Notes under the pieces: model-generated
The model's database searches: none
The model's input: the letters and a program-made list of their open reading frames with translations, nothing else
Told to the model about the DNA's origin: nothing
In this document: positions 15,934-24,742 of the stretch, one piece after another
Layout: the number at the start of each line of letters is the position of its first letter
How positions within the stretch are numbered: the first letter of the stretch is position 1
Position numbers and translations under genes: made by a program
Source of the DNA: Marivita lacus
GTDB lineage: Bacteria; Pseudomonadota; Alphaproteobacteria; Rhodobacterales; Rhodobacteraceae
Assembly (NCBI RefSeq): GCF_014637725.1
Contig: NZ_BMFC01000003.1
Location: forward strand, 310,001 to 374,000
Length of the DNA: 64,000 bases
Direction: 5' to 3'

Positions 15934-17146
15934 CGTCACCGAAATTCGCCGCGATTTTCCGATCCTGTCGCGCGAGGTGAATGGCAAGCCGTTGGTCTAT
16001 CTCGACAACGGTGCCAGTGCGCAGAAACCGCAGGTGGTGATCGACGCGATCACGCGGGCCTATTCCGAAGAATATGCCAACGTGCATCGCGGGCTGCATT
16101 ACCTGTCGAACCTCGCGACCGAAAAGTACGAGAGCACGCGGGGCGTGATCGCGAAATTCCTCGGGGTGAGCGACGAGGATGAGATCGTCATGAACACCGG
16201 CACGACGATGGGGATCAACACCGTGGCTTACGGCTGGGCGATGCCCAACCTGCAGGCCGGGGACGAGATCATCCTGTCGGTGATGGAGCATCACGCCAAT
16301 ATCGTGCCCTGGCATTTCCTGCGCCAGCGCCAGGGCGTGGTGATCAAATGGGTGGATGTGGACAGCACCGGCTATCTTGATCCGCAAGCCGTGATCGACG
16401 CGATGGGACCGAAGACCAAGCTGGTCGCGGTGACGCATCTTTCCAACGTGTTGGGAACGGTTGTCGATGTGAAAACCATCTGCGCCGCGGCGCGCGAACG
16501 GGGCATTGCCACGCTGGTCGACGGCTCACAGGCTGCGGTGCACTTGCCGGTCGATGTCGAGGATATCGGCTGTGATTTCTATCCCATCACCGGGCACAAG
16601 CTTTATGGTCCGTCGGGGTCCGGGGCGATCTACATGCGCAAGGCGCGGATGGCCGAGATGCAGCCCTTCCTTGGCGGTGGCGACATGATCCGCGAAGTGC
16701 ACAAGGACGAGGTGCTCTGGAACGACGCGCCGATGATGTTCGAGGCGGGCACGCCCGGCATCGTGCAGCAGATCGGCCTTGGCGTGGCGCTGGATTACAT
16801 GATGGGGCTGGGGATGGCGAACATCGCCGCGCATGAAACAAAGCTGCGCGATTATGCCCGCTCGCGTCTGGACGGCCTGAATTGGCTGCAAGTGCAGGGC
16901 ACAACGCCTGACAAAGCGGCGATCTTCAGTTTCACGCTGGATGGCGCGGCGCATGCGCATGACATCTCGACCATCCTTGATAAAAAGGGCGTCGCGGTGC
17001 GCGCGGGGCAGCATTGCACGGGACCGTTGATGGATCATATGGGCCTGACCGCAACCTGTCGCGCGTCTTTTGGATTGTACAATACCGAAGAAGAAGTGGA
17101 CAAACTGGTGGATGCGCTTGAACTGGCGCATGATCTTTTTGCCTGA
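15926..17146 (+). CDS. sufS: Cysteine desulfurase SufS
   Basis: Class II PLP-dependent cysteine desulfurase of 406 residues, supplying sulfur to SufBCD. It begins with the SufS-like RRDFPILSREVNGKPLVYLD, has the PLP lysine in PITGHKLYGPSG, and the catalytic cysteine in RAGQHCTGP, with the C-terminal CRASFGLYNTEEEVD. It overlaps the upstream membrane gene by 8 bp. No sufE, sufT (DUF59) or sufA gene follows it here, although the latter two often do in related operons. Confidence 0.94.
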   Translation: MYDVTEIRRDFPILSREVNGKPLVYLDNGASAQKPQVVIDAITRAYSEEYANVHRGLHYLSNLATEKYESTRGVIAKFLGVSDEDEIVMNTGTTMGINTVAYGWAMPNLQAGDEIILSVMEHHANIVPWHFLRQRQGVVIKWVDVDSTGYLDPQAVIDAMGPKTKLVAVTHLSNVLGTVVDVKTICAAARERGIATLVDGSQAAVHLPVDVEDIGCDFYPITGHKLYGPSGSGAIYMRKARMAEMQPFLGGGDMIREVHKDEVLWNDAPMMFEAGTPGIVQQIGLGVALDYMMGLGMANIAAHETKLRDYARSRLDGLNWLQVQGTTPDKAAIFSFTLDGAAHAHDISTILDKKGVAVRAGQHCTGPLMDHMGLTATCRASFGLYNTEEEVDKLVDALELAHDLFA

Positions 17147-17159
17147 ACGGGGGGACACC

Positions 17160-17588
17160 ATGGCAAGCCTATCCTTGCGCCGCGCGCGCACCATCATCCG
17201 CAAGACGCTTGAAACAGGGCGCGCGGGAGAGATGAAACCGCTGTCGGTGATCGTGCTGGACGCGGGCGGCAACGTGCAAGCGTTCGAGCGCGAGGACGGT
17301 GCCAGCCCCGGTCGGTTCCAGATCGCCCATGCCAAGGCGTATGGCTCGGTGATGCTGGGCATGGCCGGTACCGCGCAGAAAAAGCGCGCCGACGAACAGG
17401 GCTATTTCATCACGGCGGCAGGGGCCGCTTTGGGTGGTCAGCTGGTGCCGGTGCCCGGTGGCGTGCTGGTGCGCGATGCCAAGGGCGTTGTGCTGGGCGC
17501 TGTCGGCGTGACCGGTGACACGTCGGACAATGATGCGGCCGCTGCCAAGGCGGGAATTGAATCCGTGGGTCTGACTGCGGAAATATAA
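17160..17588 (+). CDS. GlcG/HbpS-family protein
   Basis: A 142-residue GlcG/HbpS-family protein. It shows the N-terminal SLSLRRARTIIRKTLE helix, the sheet PLSVIVLDAGGNVQAFEREDG, and the C-terminal GVLVRDAKGVVLGAVGVTG with SDNDAAAAKAG. Members of this fold bind haem in some species (HbpS) and are otherwise of unclear function. I use the ATG at 17160, 13 bp after sufS, preceded by GGGGGGACACC. No signal peptide is evident, so it is probably cytosolic. Confidence 0.8.
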   Translation: MASLSLRRARTIIRKTLETGRAGEMKPLSVIVLDAGGNVQAFEREDGASPGRFQIAHAKAYGSVMLGMAGTAQKKRADEQGYFITAAGAALGGQLVPVPGGVLVRDAKGVVLGAVGVTGDTSDNDAAAAKAGIESVGLTAEI

Positions 17589-17600
17589 GGATAGTTCACT

Positions 17601-18383
17601 ATGGCGCGGCCCGTCGTCGGCATCATCGGCAACCAGCACCTGATCAACGATCAGTACCCCGCGCATGCGGGCGGCTCGATGAACTCGGAGGCGATCGCGC
17701 AGGTGTCGGACTGCATGCCGCTGTTGGTGCCGGCCGATCCACGGTTCCTGTCGGTCAACGAACTGCTCGAGGTCTGTGACGGCTTCCTGCTGACCGGCGG
17801 GCGGCCCAACGTGCATCCCGAGGAATATGGCGAGGCCGAGACCGAGGCGCATGGCGCCTTCGACCGCGCCCGCGATTCGATCACCCTGCCGCTGGTGCGG
17901 GCCTGTGTCGAACGCGGGCAGCCGTTTCTGGGCATCTGCCGGGGCTTTCAAGAGGTCAACGTGGCGATGGGCGGCACGCTGCATCCCGAGATTCGCGACC
18001 TGCCGGGGCGGATGAACCACCGGATGCCGCCTGATGGCACGCTGGAGGAAAAATTCGCCCTGCGCCATGCCGTGACCTTGCAGGAGGGCGGCGTGTTCCA
18101 CCGGTTGTTCGGCGCCTCCGAAGTGATGACCAACACGCTGCACGGGCAGGGGATCAAGACCCCCGGCGCGCGCATCGTGATCGAGGGCCACGCCCCCGAT
18201 GGCACACCCGAGGCGAGCTATGTCCGCGATGCGCCGGGGTTCACGCTGTCGGTGCAATGGCACCCGGAATGGGACGCGACCAATGATCCGGTGTCGCGGC
18301 CCTTGTTTCAGGCGTTTGGCGACGCAGTGCGGGCATGGGCGCAGGGCGAAGTGGTGGGCGGACACCGCGTGGGCGCGCTGTAA
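17601..18383 (+). CDS. Class-I glutamine amidotransferase-like hydrolase (peptidase C26, PuuD-like)
   Basis: Predicted gamma-glutamyl-gamma-aminobutyrate hydrolase-like enzyme of the peptidase C26 family, 260 residues. The nucleophile is in FLGICRGFQEVNV and the catalytic histidine/glutamate are in VQWHPEWD; the family motif LLTGGRPNVHPEEY is also present. PuuD relatives cleave gamma-glutamyl amides in polyamine catabolism, but no puu genes are nearby and the substrate is unknown. It starts 12 bp after the GlcG-like gene and is followed directly by a hairpin, so it probably ends the suf transcript. Confidence 0.82.
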   Translation: MARPVVGIIGNQHLINDQYPAHAGGSMNSEAIAQVSDCMPLLVPADPRFLSVNELLEVCDGFLLTGGRPNVHPEEYGEAETEAHGAFDRARDSITLPLVRACVERGQPFLGICRGFQEVNVAMGGTLHPEIRDLPGRMNHRMPPDGTLEEKFALRHAVTLQEGGVFHRLFGASEVMTNTLHGQGIKTPGARIVIEGHAPDGTPEASYVRDAPGFTLSVQWHPEWDATNDPVSRPLFQAFGDAVRAWAQGEVVGGHRVGAL

Positions 18384-18401
18384 GTCTCCGTTGACGGAGA
18401 C
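18384..18401. terminator. Hairpin between convergent amidotransferase and kynU genes
   Basis: GTCTCCG-TTGA-CGGAGAC begins one base after the amidotransferase stop: a 7-bp perfect stem (8 if the loop closes to two bases). It lies between convergent genes (kynU stop at 18411). There is no T-run after it, so it may stall or protect 3' ends rather than terminate alone. Confidence 0.5.
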
Positions 18402-18410
18402 CCCCGCGCG

Positions 18411-19604
18411 TTATGTCACCGCCTTGCGCTGTTTGAATTCGGGTGTGTCCCAGAGACGGTCACGCATAATCCGCCCGAGGATCTCGATCGCCGCGTCCAC
18501 ATCGCTCTCGTCGATATAAAGCGGCGTGAACCCGAAGCGCATGATGTCCGGCGCGCGGAAATCTCCGATCACCTTGTGCGCAATCAGCGCCTGCATCGCG
18601 GCATAGCCGTCGGCAAAGCGGAAACTGACCTGCGATCCGCGCTGTGTCGCGTCGCGCGGGCTGGCCAGCGTCAGGTCGGGGCAGGTGGCCTCGACCCCTG
18701 CGATGAAGCGGTCCGACAGTTCGATGGAGCGTGTGCGCACGTCTTCCATGTCCACGTCGTCCCATGCGTCCAGCGCTGCGTCGAGCGCCGCCATCTGCAC
18801 GATGGGCGGTGTGCCGACCCGCATCCGGGCGATGCCCGCGCCGGGTGTGTAGCCCAGATCGAAGGCAAAGGGGCTGTCATGCCCCAGCCAGCCCGAGAGT
18901 GCGGGCAGCGCGGTGTCGGCATGGCGGGGTGAGACGTAGATGAAGGCGGGCGCGCCGGGGCCGCCATTGAGATACTTGTAGGTGCAGCCGACCGCGAAAT
19001 CGGCCTTGGCCCCTGCCAGATCAACCGGCAGCGCGCCAGCGGAATGCGCCAGATCCCAGATTGTGACCACGCCATTGGCATGCGCTCTGGCGGTCAGCGT
19101 TGCCATGTCGTGCTTGCGCCCGGTGCGGTAATCGACCTCCGTGATCAGGGTGACTGCGATTTCGTCGGTGATGGCCGCCTCGACGTCTTCAGGGGCGACA
19201 AGGCGCAGTTCGTACTCTGACCCCAGCAGCGAGATCAGACCTTCGGCCATGTAAAGGTCGGACGGGAAGTTGCCCGTGTCCGACAGGATCACGCGACGGT
19301 CGGGGTTCAGCTTGATCGCGGCGGCGAGTGCCTGAAACACCTTGATCGACAGCGTGTCGCCCACCACCACGTGACCCGGTTCCGCCCCGATCAGCCGTCC
19401 GATCCGGTCGCCCAGCCGTGCGGGCATGTCCATCCAGCCGCAGGCGTTCCAGCCGGTGATCAGGTGATCACCCCATTCGGCTGTCATAGTCTGCGCCACG
19501 CGTGCGGCGGCGGAGTTCGGCAATGGCCCCAGAGAGTTGCCGTCGAGATAGATCATGCCTTCGGGCAGGTGAAACGCGGCGCGGGTGGCGGTGAAATCGG
19601 TCAT
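18411..19604 (-). CDS. kynU: Kynureninase
   Basis: PLP enzyme that cleaves kynurenine to anthranilate and alanine; 397 residues. It has YLDGNSLGPLP near the N-terminus, NFPSDLYMAEGL, IWDLAHSAGALPVDL and the PLP lysine in GCTYKYLNGGPGAPAF, all family hallmarks. I start it at the ATG complementary to 19602-19604; the longer frame to 19667 would overlap kynA. It is the last gene of the leftward SDR-kynA-kynU run, which converts tryptophan via formylkynurenine and kynurenine to anthranilate; the formamidase step is not encoded by an obvious gene here. Confidence 0.93.
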   Translation of the reverse strand: MTDFTATRAAFHLPEGMIYLDGNSLGPLPNSAAARVAQTMTAEWGDHLITGWNACGWMDMPARLGDRIGRLIGAEPGHVVVGDTLSIKVFQALAAAIKLNPDRRVILSDTGNFPSDLYMAEGLISLLGSEYELRLVAPEDVEAAITDEIAVTLITEVDYRTGRKHDMATLTARAHANGVVTIWDLAHSAGALPVDLAGAKADFAVGCTYKYLNGGPGAPAFIYVSPRHADTALPALSGWLGHDSPFAFDLGYTPGAGIARMRVGTPPIVQMAALDAALDAWDDVDMEDVRTRSIELSDRFIAGVEATCPDLTLASPRDATQRGSQVSFRFADGYAAMQALIAHKVIGDFRAPDIMRFGFTPLYIDESDVDAAIEILGRIMRDRLWDTPEFKQRKAVT

Positions 19605-19623
19605 GTCGTCCCTTTCCGGGGTC

Positions 19624-20457
19624 TTAGAGTTTCGTCCGCAGGTGCCAGAGATCGGGGAAAAGCTCAACCTCGAGCATGCGCTTGAGATAGGACACGCCGC
19701 CGGTGCCCCCGGTGCCGCGTTTCAGACCGATCACCCGTTCCACCGTGGTGACGTGATTGAAGCGCCAGCGACGGAAGTAATCTTCGAGATCGACCAGCTT
19801 TTCCGCCAGTTCGTAGAGATCCCAGTACTGTGCCGGGTCGCGGTAAACTTTGGCCCAGGCCGCCTGCATGGTCTCGTCTGGTTGGTGCGGTTTGGTCAGG
19901 TCACGCGCCAGCGCAGCCTCGGGCAAGGGCACGGCCTGCGCCAGCCGCGCCAGAGCACAATCGTAGAGCGACGGCTTGTCCAGTTCGGCGCGCAGACGGG
20001 TTTCAAGATCGGGGCGGTGGGCGTGCGGTCTGATCATCGCCACATTCCGGTTGCCCAGCAGAAACTCGATCTCGCGGTACTGCGCCGATTGAAAGCCAGA
20101 GCTTTGGCCAAGTGAGTCGCGGAACGTGGTGTAATCGCTGGGGGTCATGGTGCGCAGCACGTCCCACGCGGAATTCAGCTGTTCGAAGATGCGCGACACG
20201 CGGGACAGGAGCTTGAACGCAGGGCGGATGTCCTTGGCTTGCAGCGTGTCGCGGGCAGCGTGCAATTCGTGCAGGGCAAGCTGCATCCACAATTCCGAGG
20301 TCTGGTGCTGTACGATGAACAGCAACTCGTCATGCGCGGTGCTCAGCGGGTGCTGGGCGTCAAGCACGGCGTCGAGGCCGAGGTAGTCGGTATAGGACAT
20401 GCGTCCGTCGAACGACATCTGCGCGCCGTCGCGGGCGGGATTGTAGGGATCGGTCAA
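19624..20457 (-). CDS. kynA: Tryptophan 2,3-dioxygenase
   Basis: Haem enzyme that opens the indole ring of tryptophan to N-formylkynurenine; 277 residues, normal for bacterial TDO. Visible hallmarks are [28 protein letters not shown], the [17 protein letters not shown] block and [10 protein letters not shown] near the end. I place the start at the TTG complementary to 20455-20457, which overlaps the TGA of the SDR gene, because the resulting [19 protein letters not shown] is the usual N-terminus; the ATG at 20418 is an alternative giving 264 residues. It is 19 bp from kynU. Confidence 0.92.
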   Translation of the reverse strand: MTDPYNPARDGAQMSFDGRMSYTDYLGLDAVLDAQHPLSTAHDELLFIVQHQTSELWMQLALHELHAARDTLQAKDIRPAFKLLSRVSRIFEQLNSAWDVLRTMTPSDYTTFRDSLGQSSGFQSAQYREIEFLLGNRNVAMIRPHAHRPDLETRLRAELDKPSLYDCALARLAQAVPLPEAALARDLTKPHQPDETMQAAWAKVYRDPAQYWDLYELAEKLVDLEDYFRRWRFNHVTTVERVIGLKRGTGGTGGVSYLKRMLEVELFPDLWHLRTKL

Positions 20458-21209
20458 AACTCGCCCCCGGCGATCTGGATGGCCTGACCGTTCACGCTGC
20501 CTGAGTTGGGCGCGCAGAGCCAGAGCGCGGCTTCGGCGACTTCCTCGGGCGTGATCAGCCGGCCATGCGGGTTTGCGCCGACCATGATTGCGCGCGCCTC
20601 GTCCTCGGTCATGCCGGTCCGCGCCATGATGCGGTCGATGTTTTGCGGTACGATATCGGTGTCCACATAGGCCGGGCAAATGGCGTTGAACGTGTAGGGC
20701 TTGCCCAGATAATCGGCGGCCAGCCCCCGGATCAGCCCGATCACCGCATGTTTCGACGCGCTGTAGCAGGGCGCGCCCTTGAGACCCCGCAACCCGGCGA
20801 TCGAGCTGATGGCGATGACCCGGCCCCAGTCGGTCTGGTGCATGGATTTGAGGCTTTCGCGGATCGTCAGGAACGTACCGTCAAGGTTGGTGGCCATCAT
20901 GTTGCGCCAGAAATCCATGTCCATCTTGTGCAGCGCGCGCCCCTCGGCGATCCCGGCATTGGGTACGCAGATCTGAATCGGGCCGCATGCCTCCACGGCC
21001 TGTGCGATGCCGTCCATGACAGAGGCTTCATCCTGCACGTCCATCACCAGCGGGTGCAGGCCATGGGATTTGGCCGCAGCCTCCAGCACCTCGGCGCGAC
21101 GGCCCGTGATTGTCACTTCTGCGCCCGCGCTACGCAGTGCTACCGCGATGGCAAGGCCGATGCCGGTGCCGCCGCCGGTGATCAGCGCGTGTTTGCCTTC
21201 AAGGGTCAT
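20454..21209 (-). CDS. SDR oxidoreductase upstream of kynA-kynU
   Basis: Short-chain dehydrogenase of 251 residues. It has the Rossmann motif [19 protein letters not shown] in place of the usual NNAG, a catalytic serine in [10 protein letters not shown], and YSASKHA with the catalytic Tyr and Lys. The ATG complementary to 21207-21209 has GGAGGACC just before it. It overlaps the kynA start, so it is coupled to the tryptophan genes, but it is not a known step of tryptophan to anthranilate. It resembles hydroxybutyrate dehydrogenase-type SDRs. Confidence 0.82.
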   Translation of the reverse strand: MTLEGKHALITGGGTGIGLAIAVALRSAGAEVTITGRRAEVLEAAAKSHGLHPLVMDVQDEASVMDGIAQAVEACGPIQICVPNAGIAEGRALHKMDMDFWRNMMATNLDGTFLTIRESLKSMHQTDWGRVIAISSIAGLRGLKGAPCYSASKHAVIGLIRGLAADYLGKPYTFNAICPAYVDTDIVPQNIDRIMARTGMTEDEARAIMVGANPHGRLITPEEVAEAALWLCAPNSGSVNGQAIQIAGGEF

Positions 21210-21335
21210 GTGGTCCTCCCGGTCGTGTCGGCGTGACCGTACCCGAGTGGTTGCCAGTGGCAAGACGGCTCACCTTAAAGGGATTGCAATTCTTATTCGC
21301 ATTCGTGAATGTGATGCCAACAGGAGGAGACACCA

Positions 21336-22283
21336 ATGCGACTGACCTATCTCATCGCCGCCAGCCTGAGCGCGACCACCGCCATGGCCAGCGAGGACAT
21401 TGCCGACAAGTACCCGCAATCCGAGCTTTACGACAAACCGGTCGAAGTGATCCCGCATGTCTTTTCGGCCATCGGGGCCACAGCGCCGCCCACCTATGAA
21501 AACGCGGGCCACAACAACAACCTCAGCTTTATCGTCACCGGCGACGGGGTCGTGGTGATCAATGGCGGTGCCTCGGCCCGGCTGGCCGCTGCCCTGCATG
21601 ACGAGATCAAGGCGGTGACCGACCAGCCGGTGAAGCTGGTGATCAACGAGAACGGGCAGGGGCATGCCATCCTTGGCAATTCCTACTGGGCGGATTTGGG
21701 CGTCGATATCTTGGCCCATGAAGACGCCATCGCCGTGGTCGAGGCGGATGGCGATTTCATCCTGCAAGGGATGCAGGGCTACAACCGCGACCGTGCCGAG
21801 GGCACAGAGGTCGTGGTGCCGAACCTCAGCTTTTCCGACAAGCACGTGGTCGAGATGGGGGATGTCACGCTGGAGGTCCTGCATCTGGGCCCTGCGCATG
21901 ATCCGGGCGATGTGCAGGTCTGGATCCCCGAATGGGACATCGTGATCGCCGGTGATATCGCCTTTCACGAACGCATGCCGCCGATTTTCCCGGAAACCGA
22001 CACCGATGCCTGGATCGAGACTTTTGACGGCCCGTTCACCGCGTTGGGTGCCACCTATGTGATCCCCGGTCACGGTCATCCGACCAACATGGCGCAGGTG
22101 ACGCGCTATACAAGCGATTACATCAAGGACCTGCGCGCCAAGATCGGGGCGCATATCGAGGAGGGCGGTGATCTGGCCGGGGCGTTTTACGTGGACCAGT
22201 CGAACTGGCAGCATCTGGATACGTTCGAGGAACTGGCGACCAGGAACGCGGGCCGGGTCTTTGAGGAGATGGAATGGGAGTGA
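21336..22283 (+). CDS. Secreted MBL-fold protein with non-canonical metal motif
   Basis: Metallo-beta-lactamase-fold protein of 315 residues with a probable signal peptide (MRLTYLIAASLSATTAMA, cleavage near residue 18). The first metal motif, normally H-x-H-x-D-H, is replaced in VINENGQGHAILGN; anchored on the flanking N and GN, all four ligands are lost. Later candidate ligands remain: the His in LGPAHDPGD, the Asp in VIAGDIAFH, and the His in IPGHGHP. It may be a periplasmic relative of quinoprotein-associated zinc hydrolases, or a protein that has lost hydrolase activity. A GGAGGAGACACC site precedes the ATG. Confidence 0.75.
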   Translation: MRLTYLIAASLSATTAMASEDIADKYPQSELYDKPVEVIPHVFSAIGATAPPTYENAGHNNNLSFIVTGDGVVVINGGASARLAAALHDEIKAVTDQPVKLVINENGQGHAILGNSYWADLGVDILAHEDAIAVVEADGDFILQGMQGYNRDRAEGTEVVVPNLSFSDKHVVEMGDVTLEVLHLGPAHDPGDVQVWIPEWDIVIAGDIAFHERMPPIFPETDTDAWIETFDGPFTALGATYVIPGHGHPTNMAQVTRYTSDYIKDLRAKIGAHIEEGGDLAGAFYVDQSNWQHLDTFEELATRNAGRVFEEMEWE

Positions 22284-22295
22284 TCCATCACTCTC

Positions 22296-22319
22296 GTTAT
22301 TGACTGGTGAATCAATAAC
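22296..22319. promoter_or_regulatory. Inverted repeat upstream of choline sulfatase (possible BetI-type operator)
   Basis: GTTATTGA (22296-22303) and TCAATAAC (22312-22319) are perfect inverted arms separated by 8 bases, 38 bp upstream of the sulfatase ATG. The outer TTATTGA/TCAATAA resembles the operators of the TetR-family choline regulator BetI as I remember them. No betI gene is in the window, so regulation is inferred. Confidence 0.45.
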
Positions 22320-22357
22320 CCCCAGTGTCCCGCAAAACGCGTGGCAGTGGGGGTTTC

Positions 22358-23863
22358 ATGCAGCCGAACATCCTGATTCTGATGGTGGACCAGCTCAACG
22401 GCACGCTGTTTCCCGATGGGCCTGCCGACTGGCTGCATGCGCCCAACCTCAAGAAACTCGCCGCGCGTTCCACCCGGTTCAAGAACGCCTATACCGCCAG
22501 TCCGCTTTGCGCGCCCGGACGGGCGGCGTTCATGTCGGGCCAATTGCCCTCGGCCACCGGTGTCTATGACAACGCGGCGGAATTCCCGTCCTCGATCCCG
22601 ACCTATGCGCATCACTTGCGGAGGGCGGGCTATTACACGGCGCTGTCGGGCAAGATGCATTTCGTCGGCCCGGACCAGCTGCACGGGTTCGAGGCGCGGC
22701 TGACCACCGACATCTATCCGGCCGATTTCGGCTGGACGCCTGACTACCGCAAGCCCGGTGAACGGATCGACTGGTGGTATCACAACATGGGGTCGGTGAC
22801 GGGTGCGGGTGTGGCCGAGATCACCAACCAGCTCGAATATGACGACGAGGTGGCGTACCAGACCAAGCTGGCGCTTTACGATCTGGCGCGCGGCAAGGAC
22901 GACCGGCCATGGTGCCTGACGGCCAGCTTCACCCATCCGCATGATCCCTACGTGGCGCGGCGCAAGTATTGGGATCTCTACGAGGACTGCGAGCATCTGC
23001 TGCCGGAGGTGCCCGCGATGGATTACGCAGACCACGACCCGCATGCAAAGCGCATCTTCGACGCCAATGACTGGCGCAGCTTCGACATCACCGTGGACGA
23101 CATCCGCACATCGCGCCGCGCCTATTTCGCCAATATCTCGTATCTCGACGACAAGATCGGCGAGATCCTGCAAGTGCTCGAAGACACGCGGCAGGAGGCG
23201 ATCATTCTTTTCGTGTCCGATCACGGCGACATGCTGGGCGAGCGCGGGCTGTGGTTCAAGATGTGTTTCTACGAAGGCTCGGCGCGGGTGCCGCTGATGA
23301 TCTCCGCGCCCGGCATGGAGCCGAGTCTGGTGACGGATCCTGTGTCCACCATCGACGTCTGCCCGACGCTTTGTGCGCTGGCAGGGGTGAGCATGGACGA
23401 GGTGATGCCCTGGACCACGGGCGAATCGCTGGTGCCGCTGGGGCAGGGCGGCGCGCGCACCAGCCCGGTGGCGATGGAATACGCGGCCGAGGCGTCTTAT
23501 GCGCCGCTGGTGTCGCTGCGCTATGGCCAATGGAAATACAATCGCTGCACGCTCGACCCGGATCAGCTCTTCGATCTGGAGGCGGACCCGCATGAATTGA
23601 CCAATCTTGCGGACCACCCCGACCATCAGGGCACGGTGCAGAGCTTGCGCGCCAAATCCGAGGCGCGCTGGGATCTCGCGCGGTTCGATGCGGATGTGCG
23701 CGCCTCTCAGGCCAAACGATGGGTGGTCTACGAGGCGCTTCGGCAGGGCGGGTACTATCCATGGGATTACCAACCGCTGCGCGATGCGTCAGAGCGGTTC
23801 ATGCGCAACCACATGGATCTGAACGTGTTGGAGGAGAGCAAACGCTTCCCGCGCGGAGAATAG
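22358..23863 (+). CDS. betC: Choline sulfatase
   Basis: Formylglycine-dependent sulfatase of 501 residues, best matched to choline-O-sulfatase, which releases choline for glycine-betaine synthesis or catabolism. The N-terminal NILILMVDQLNGTLFPDG holds metal-binding aspartate; the formylglycine motif C-x-P-x-R is in SPLCAPGRAAF; FVSDHGDMLGERGLW is the second metal site. The C-terminal PWDYQPLRDASERFMRNH is typical of BetC. I use the ATG at 22358, since the longer frame to 22325 lacks a ribosome site. No bet genes flank it, apart from the operator-like repeat upstream. Confidence 0.85.
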   Translation: MQPNILILMVDQLNGTLFPDGPADWLHAPNLKKLAARSTRFKNAYTASPLCAPGRAAFMSGQLPSATGVYDNAAEFPSSIPTYAHHLRRAGYYTALSGKMHFVGPDQLHGFEARLTTDIYPADFGWTPDYRKPGERIDWWYHNMGSVTGAGVAEITNQLEYDDEVAYQTKLALYDLARGKDDRPWCLTASFTHPHDPYVARRKYWDLYEDCEHLLPEVPAMDYADHDPHAKRIFDANDWRSFDITVDDIRTSRRAYFANISYLDDKIGEILQVLEDTRQEAIILFVSDHGDMLGERGLWFKMCFYEGSARVPLMISAPGMEPSLVTDPVSTIDVCPTLCALAGVSMDEVMPWTTGESLVPLGQGGARTSPVAMEYAAEASYAPLVSLRYGQWKYNRCTLDPDQLFDLEADPHELTNLADHPDHQGTVQSLRAKSEARWDLARFDADVRASQAKRWVVYEALRQGGYYPWDYQPLRDASERFMRNHMDLNVLEESKRFPRGE

Positions 23864-23913
23864 TTAACCTTTCTTAACGCTTACCATTGTTTTGCCCGAT
23901 TTCTGGGGCAATA

Positions 23914-23929
23914 TTAACGGAATGTTAAG
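23914..23929 (+). promoter_or_regulatory. CtrA-like box overlapping the nuclease start
   Basis: TTAA (23914-23917), 7 bases, then TTAAG (23925-23929): this matches TTAA-N7-TTAAC at all but the last base. It covers the nuclease start codon (23922). A second TTAA pair with a 6-base spacer is at 23864-23878. AT-rich DNA here makes chance matches plausible. Confidence 0.28.
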
Positions 23930-24662
23930 GATTTCTCTTTTAGCGGCCGCCTTTGCGCTGGCCTCTGTCACCCATGCCGGCCCCGATGGCACGATTCGCG
24001 TTGTCGATGGCGACACGTTCAAGGTGGGCGACACAACCGTGCGCCTGCATGCCATCGACGCCCCCGAGACCGACCAGATGTGCGGCGATGCCAACAGCCC
24101 GGCATGGGCCTGCGGCGCCTGGGTGCGCGACAAGGCCCGCGAGATGTTCGAGGGTCGCCACGCACTTTGCAGCGCTACCGATACCGACCGCTACGGGCGC
24201 ACCGTCGCCAAATGCGCGGTTGACGGTCAGGATGTCGGCGAACGGCTGGTCAGCGACGGCCTGGCCTTTGCCTATCGCCAATACGGCATGGACTATGATT
24301 TGACGGAAAAGGCCGCAGCGGTGAACGCGCGCGGCCTGCATGGCACCGGGGTGATGTCGCCCGCCGCATTCCGGTCGGCACAGCGCGCGCAGGAGCGACC
24401 CACACAGACTGCTTCGGAGACCGGGGCCAAGACAGTGACGGTCAATCGCGGCACGCCGCAGACCCGCACGCTCGTGCCCAACGCGGTCAATCCCAACTGC
24501 AAGATCAAGGGCAATATTAGCATCAGCAGCGGCGAACGCATCTACCACGTGCCGGGGCAGGATTACTACGCCAAGACACGGATCTCGCTACAGAAGGGCG
24601 AACGCTGGTTCTGTACCGAGACCGAGGCACGTACGGCTGGCTGGAGAAAGGCGCGAAACTGA
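23922..24662 (+). CDS. Secreted thermonuclease-family nuclease with C-terminal sunset-like domain
   Basis: Staphylococcal nuclease-fold protein of 246 residues with a signal peptide (MLRISLLAAAFALASVTHA). The SNase core is clear: IRVVDGDTFKVGDTTVRLHAIDAPE, DRYGRTVAKC, and GLAFAYRQYG, with the acidic and arginine catalytic residues. A linker (about residues 150-190) leads to a C-terminal domain, NCKIKGNISISSGERIYHVPG then QDYYAKTRISLQKGERWFC, seen in succinoglycan-related ExoI-like proteins and called the sunset domain. It is probably periplasmic or secreted. I start at 23922 rather than 23892 because that gives a clean signal peptide. Confidence 0.82.
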   Translation: MLRISLLAAAFALASVTHAGPDGTIRVVDGDTFKVGDTTVRLHAIDAPETDQMCGDANSPAWACGAWVRDKAREMFEGRHALCSATDTDRYGRTVAKCAVDGQDVGERLVSDGLAFAYRQYGMDYDLTEKAAAVNARGLHGTGVMSPAAFRSAQRAQERPTQTASETGAKTVTVNRGTPQTRTLVPNAVNPNCKIKGNISISSGERIYHVPGQDYYAKTRISLQKGERWFCTETEARTAGWRKARN

Positions 24663-24742
24663 TCCGCGTTTGATCCCGGTCAATGTGAAACATGCATCGC
24701 GCTGTCATGTTGGGTCCGAAGACATAAATGAGGAGTGGACCC

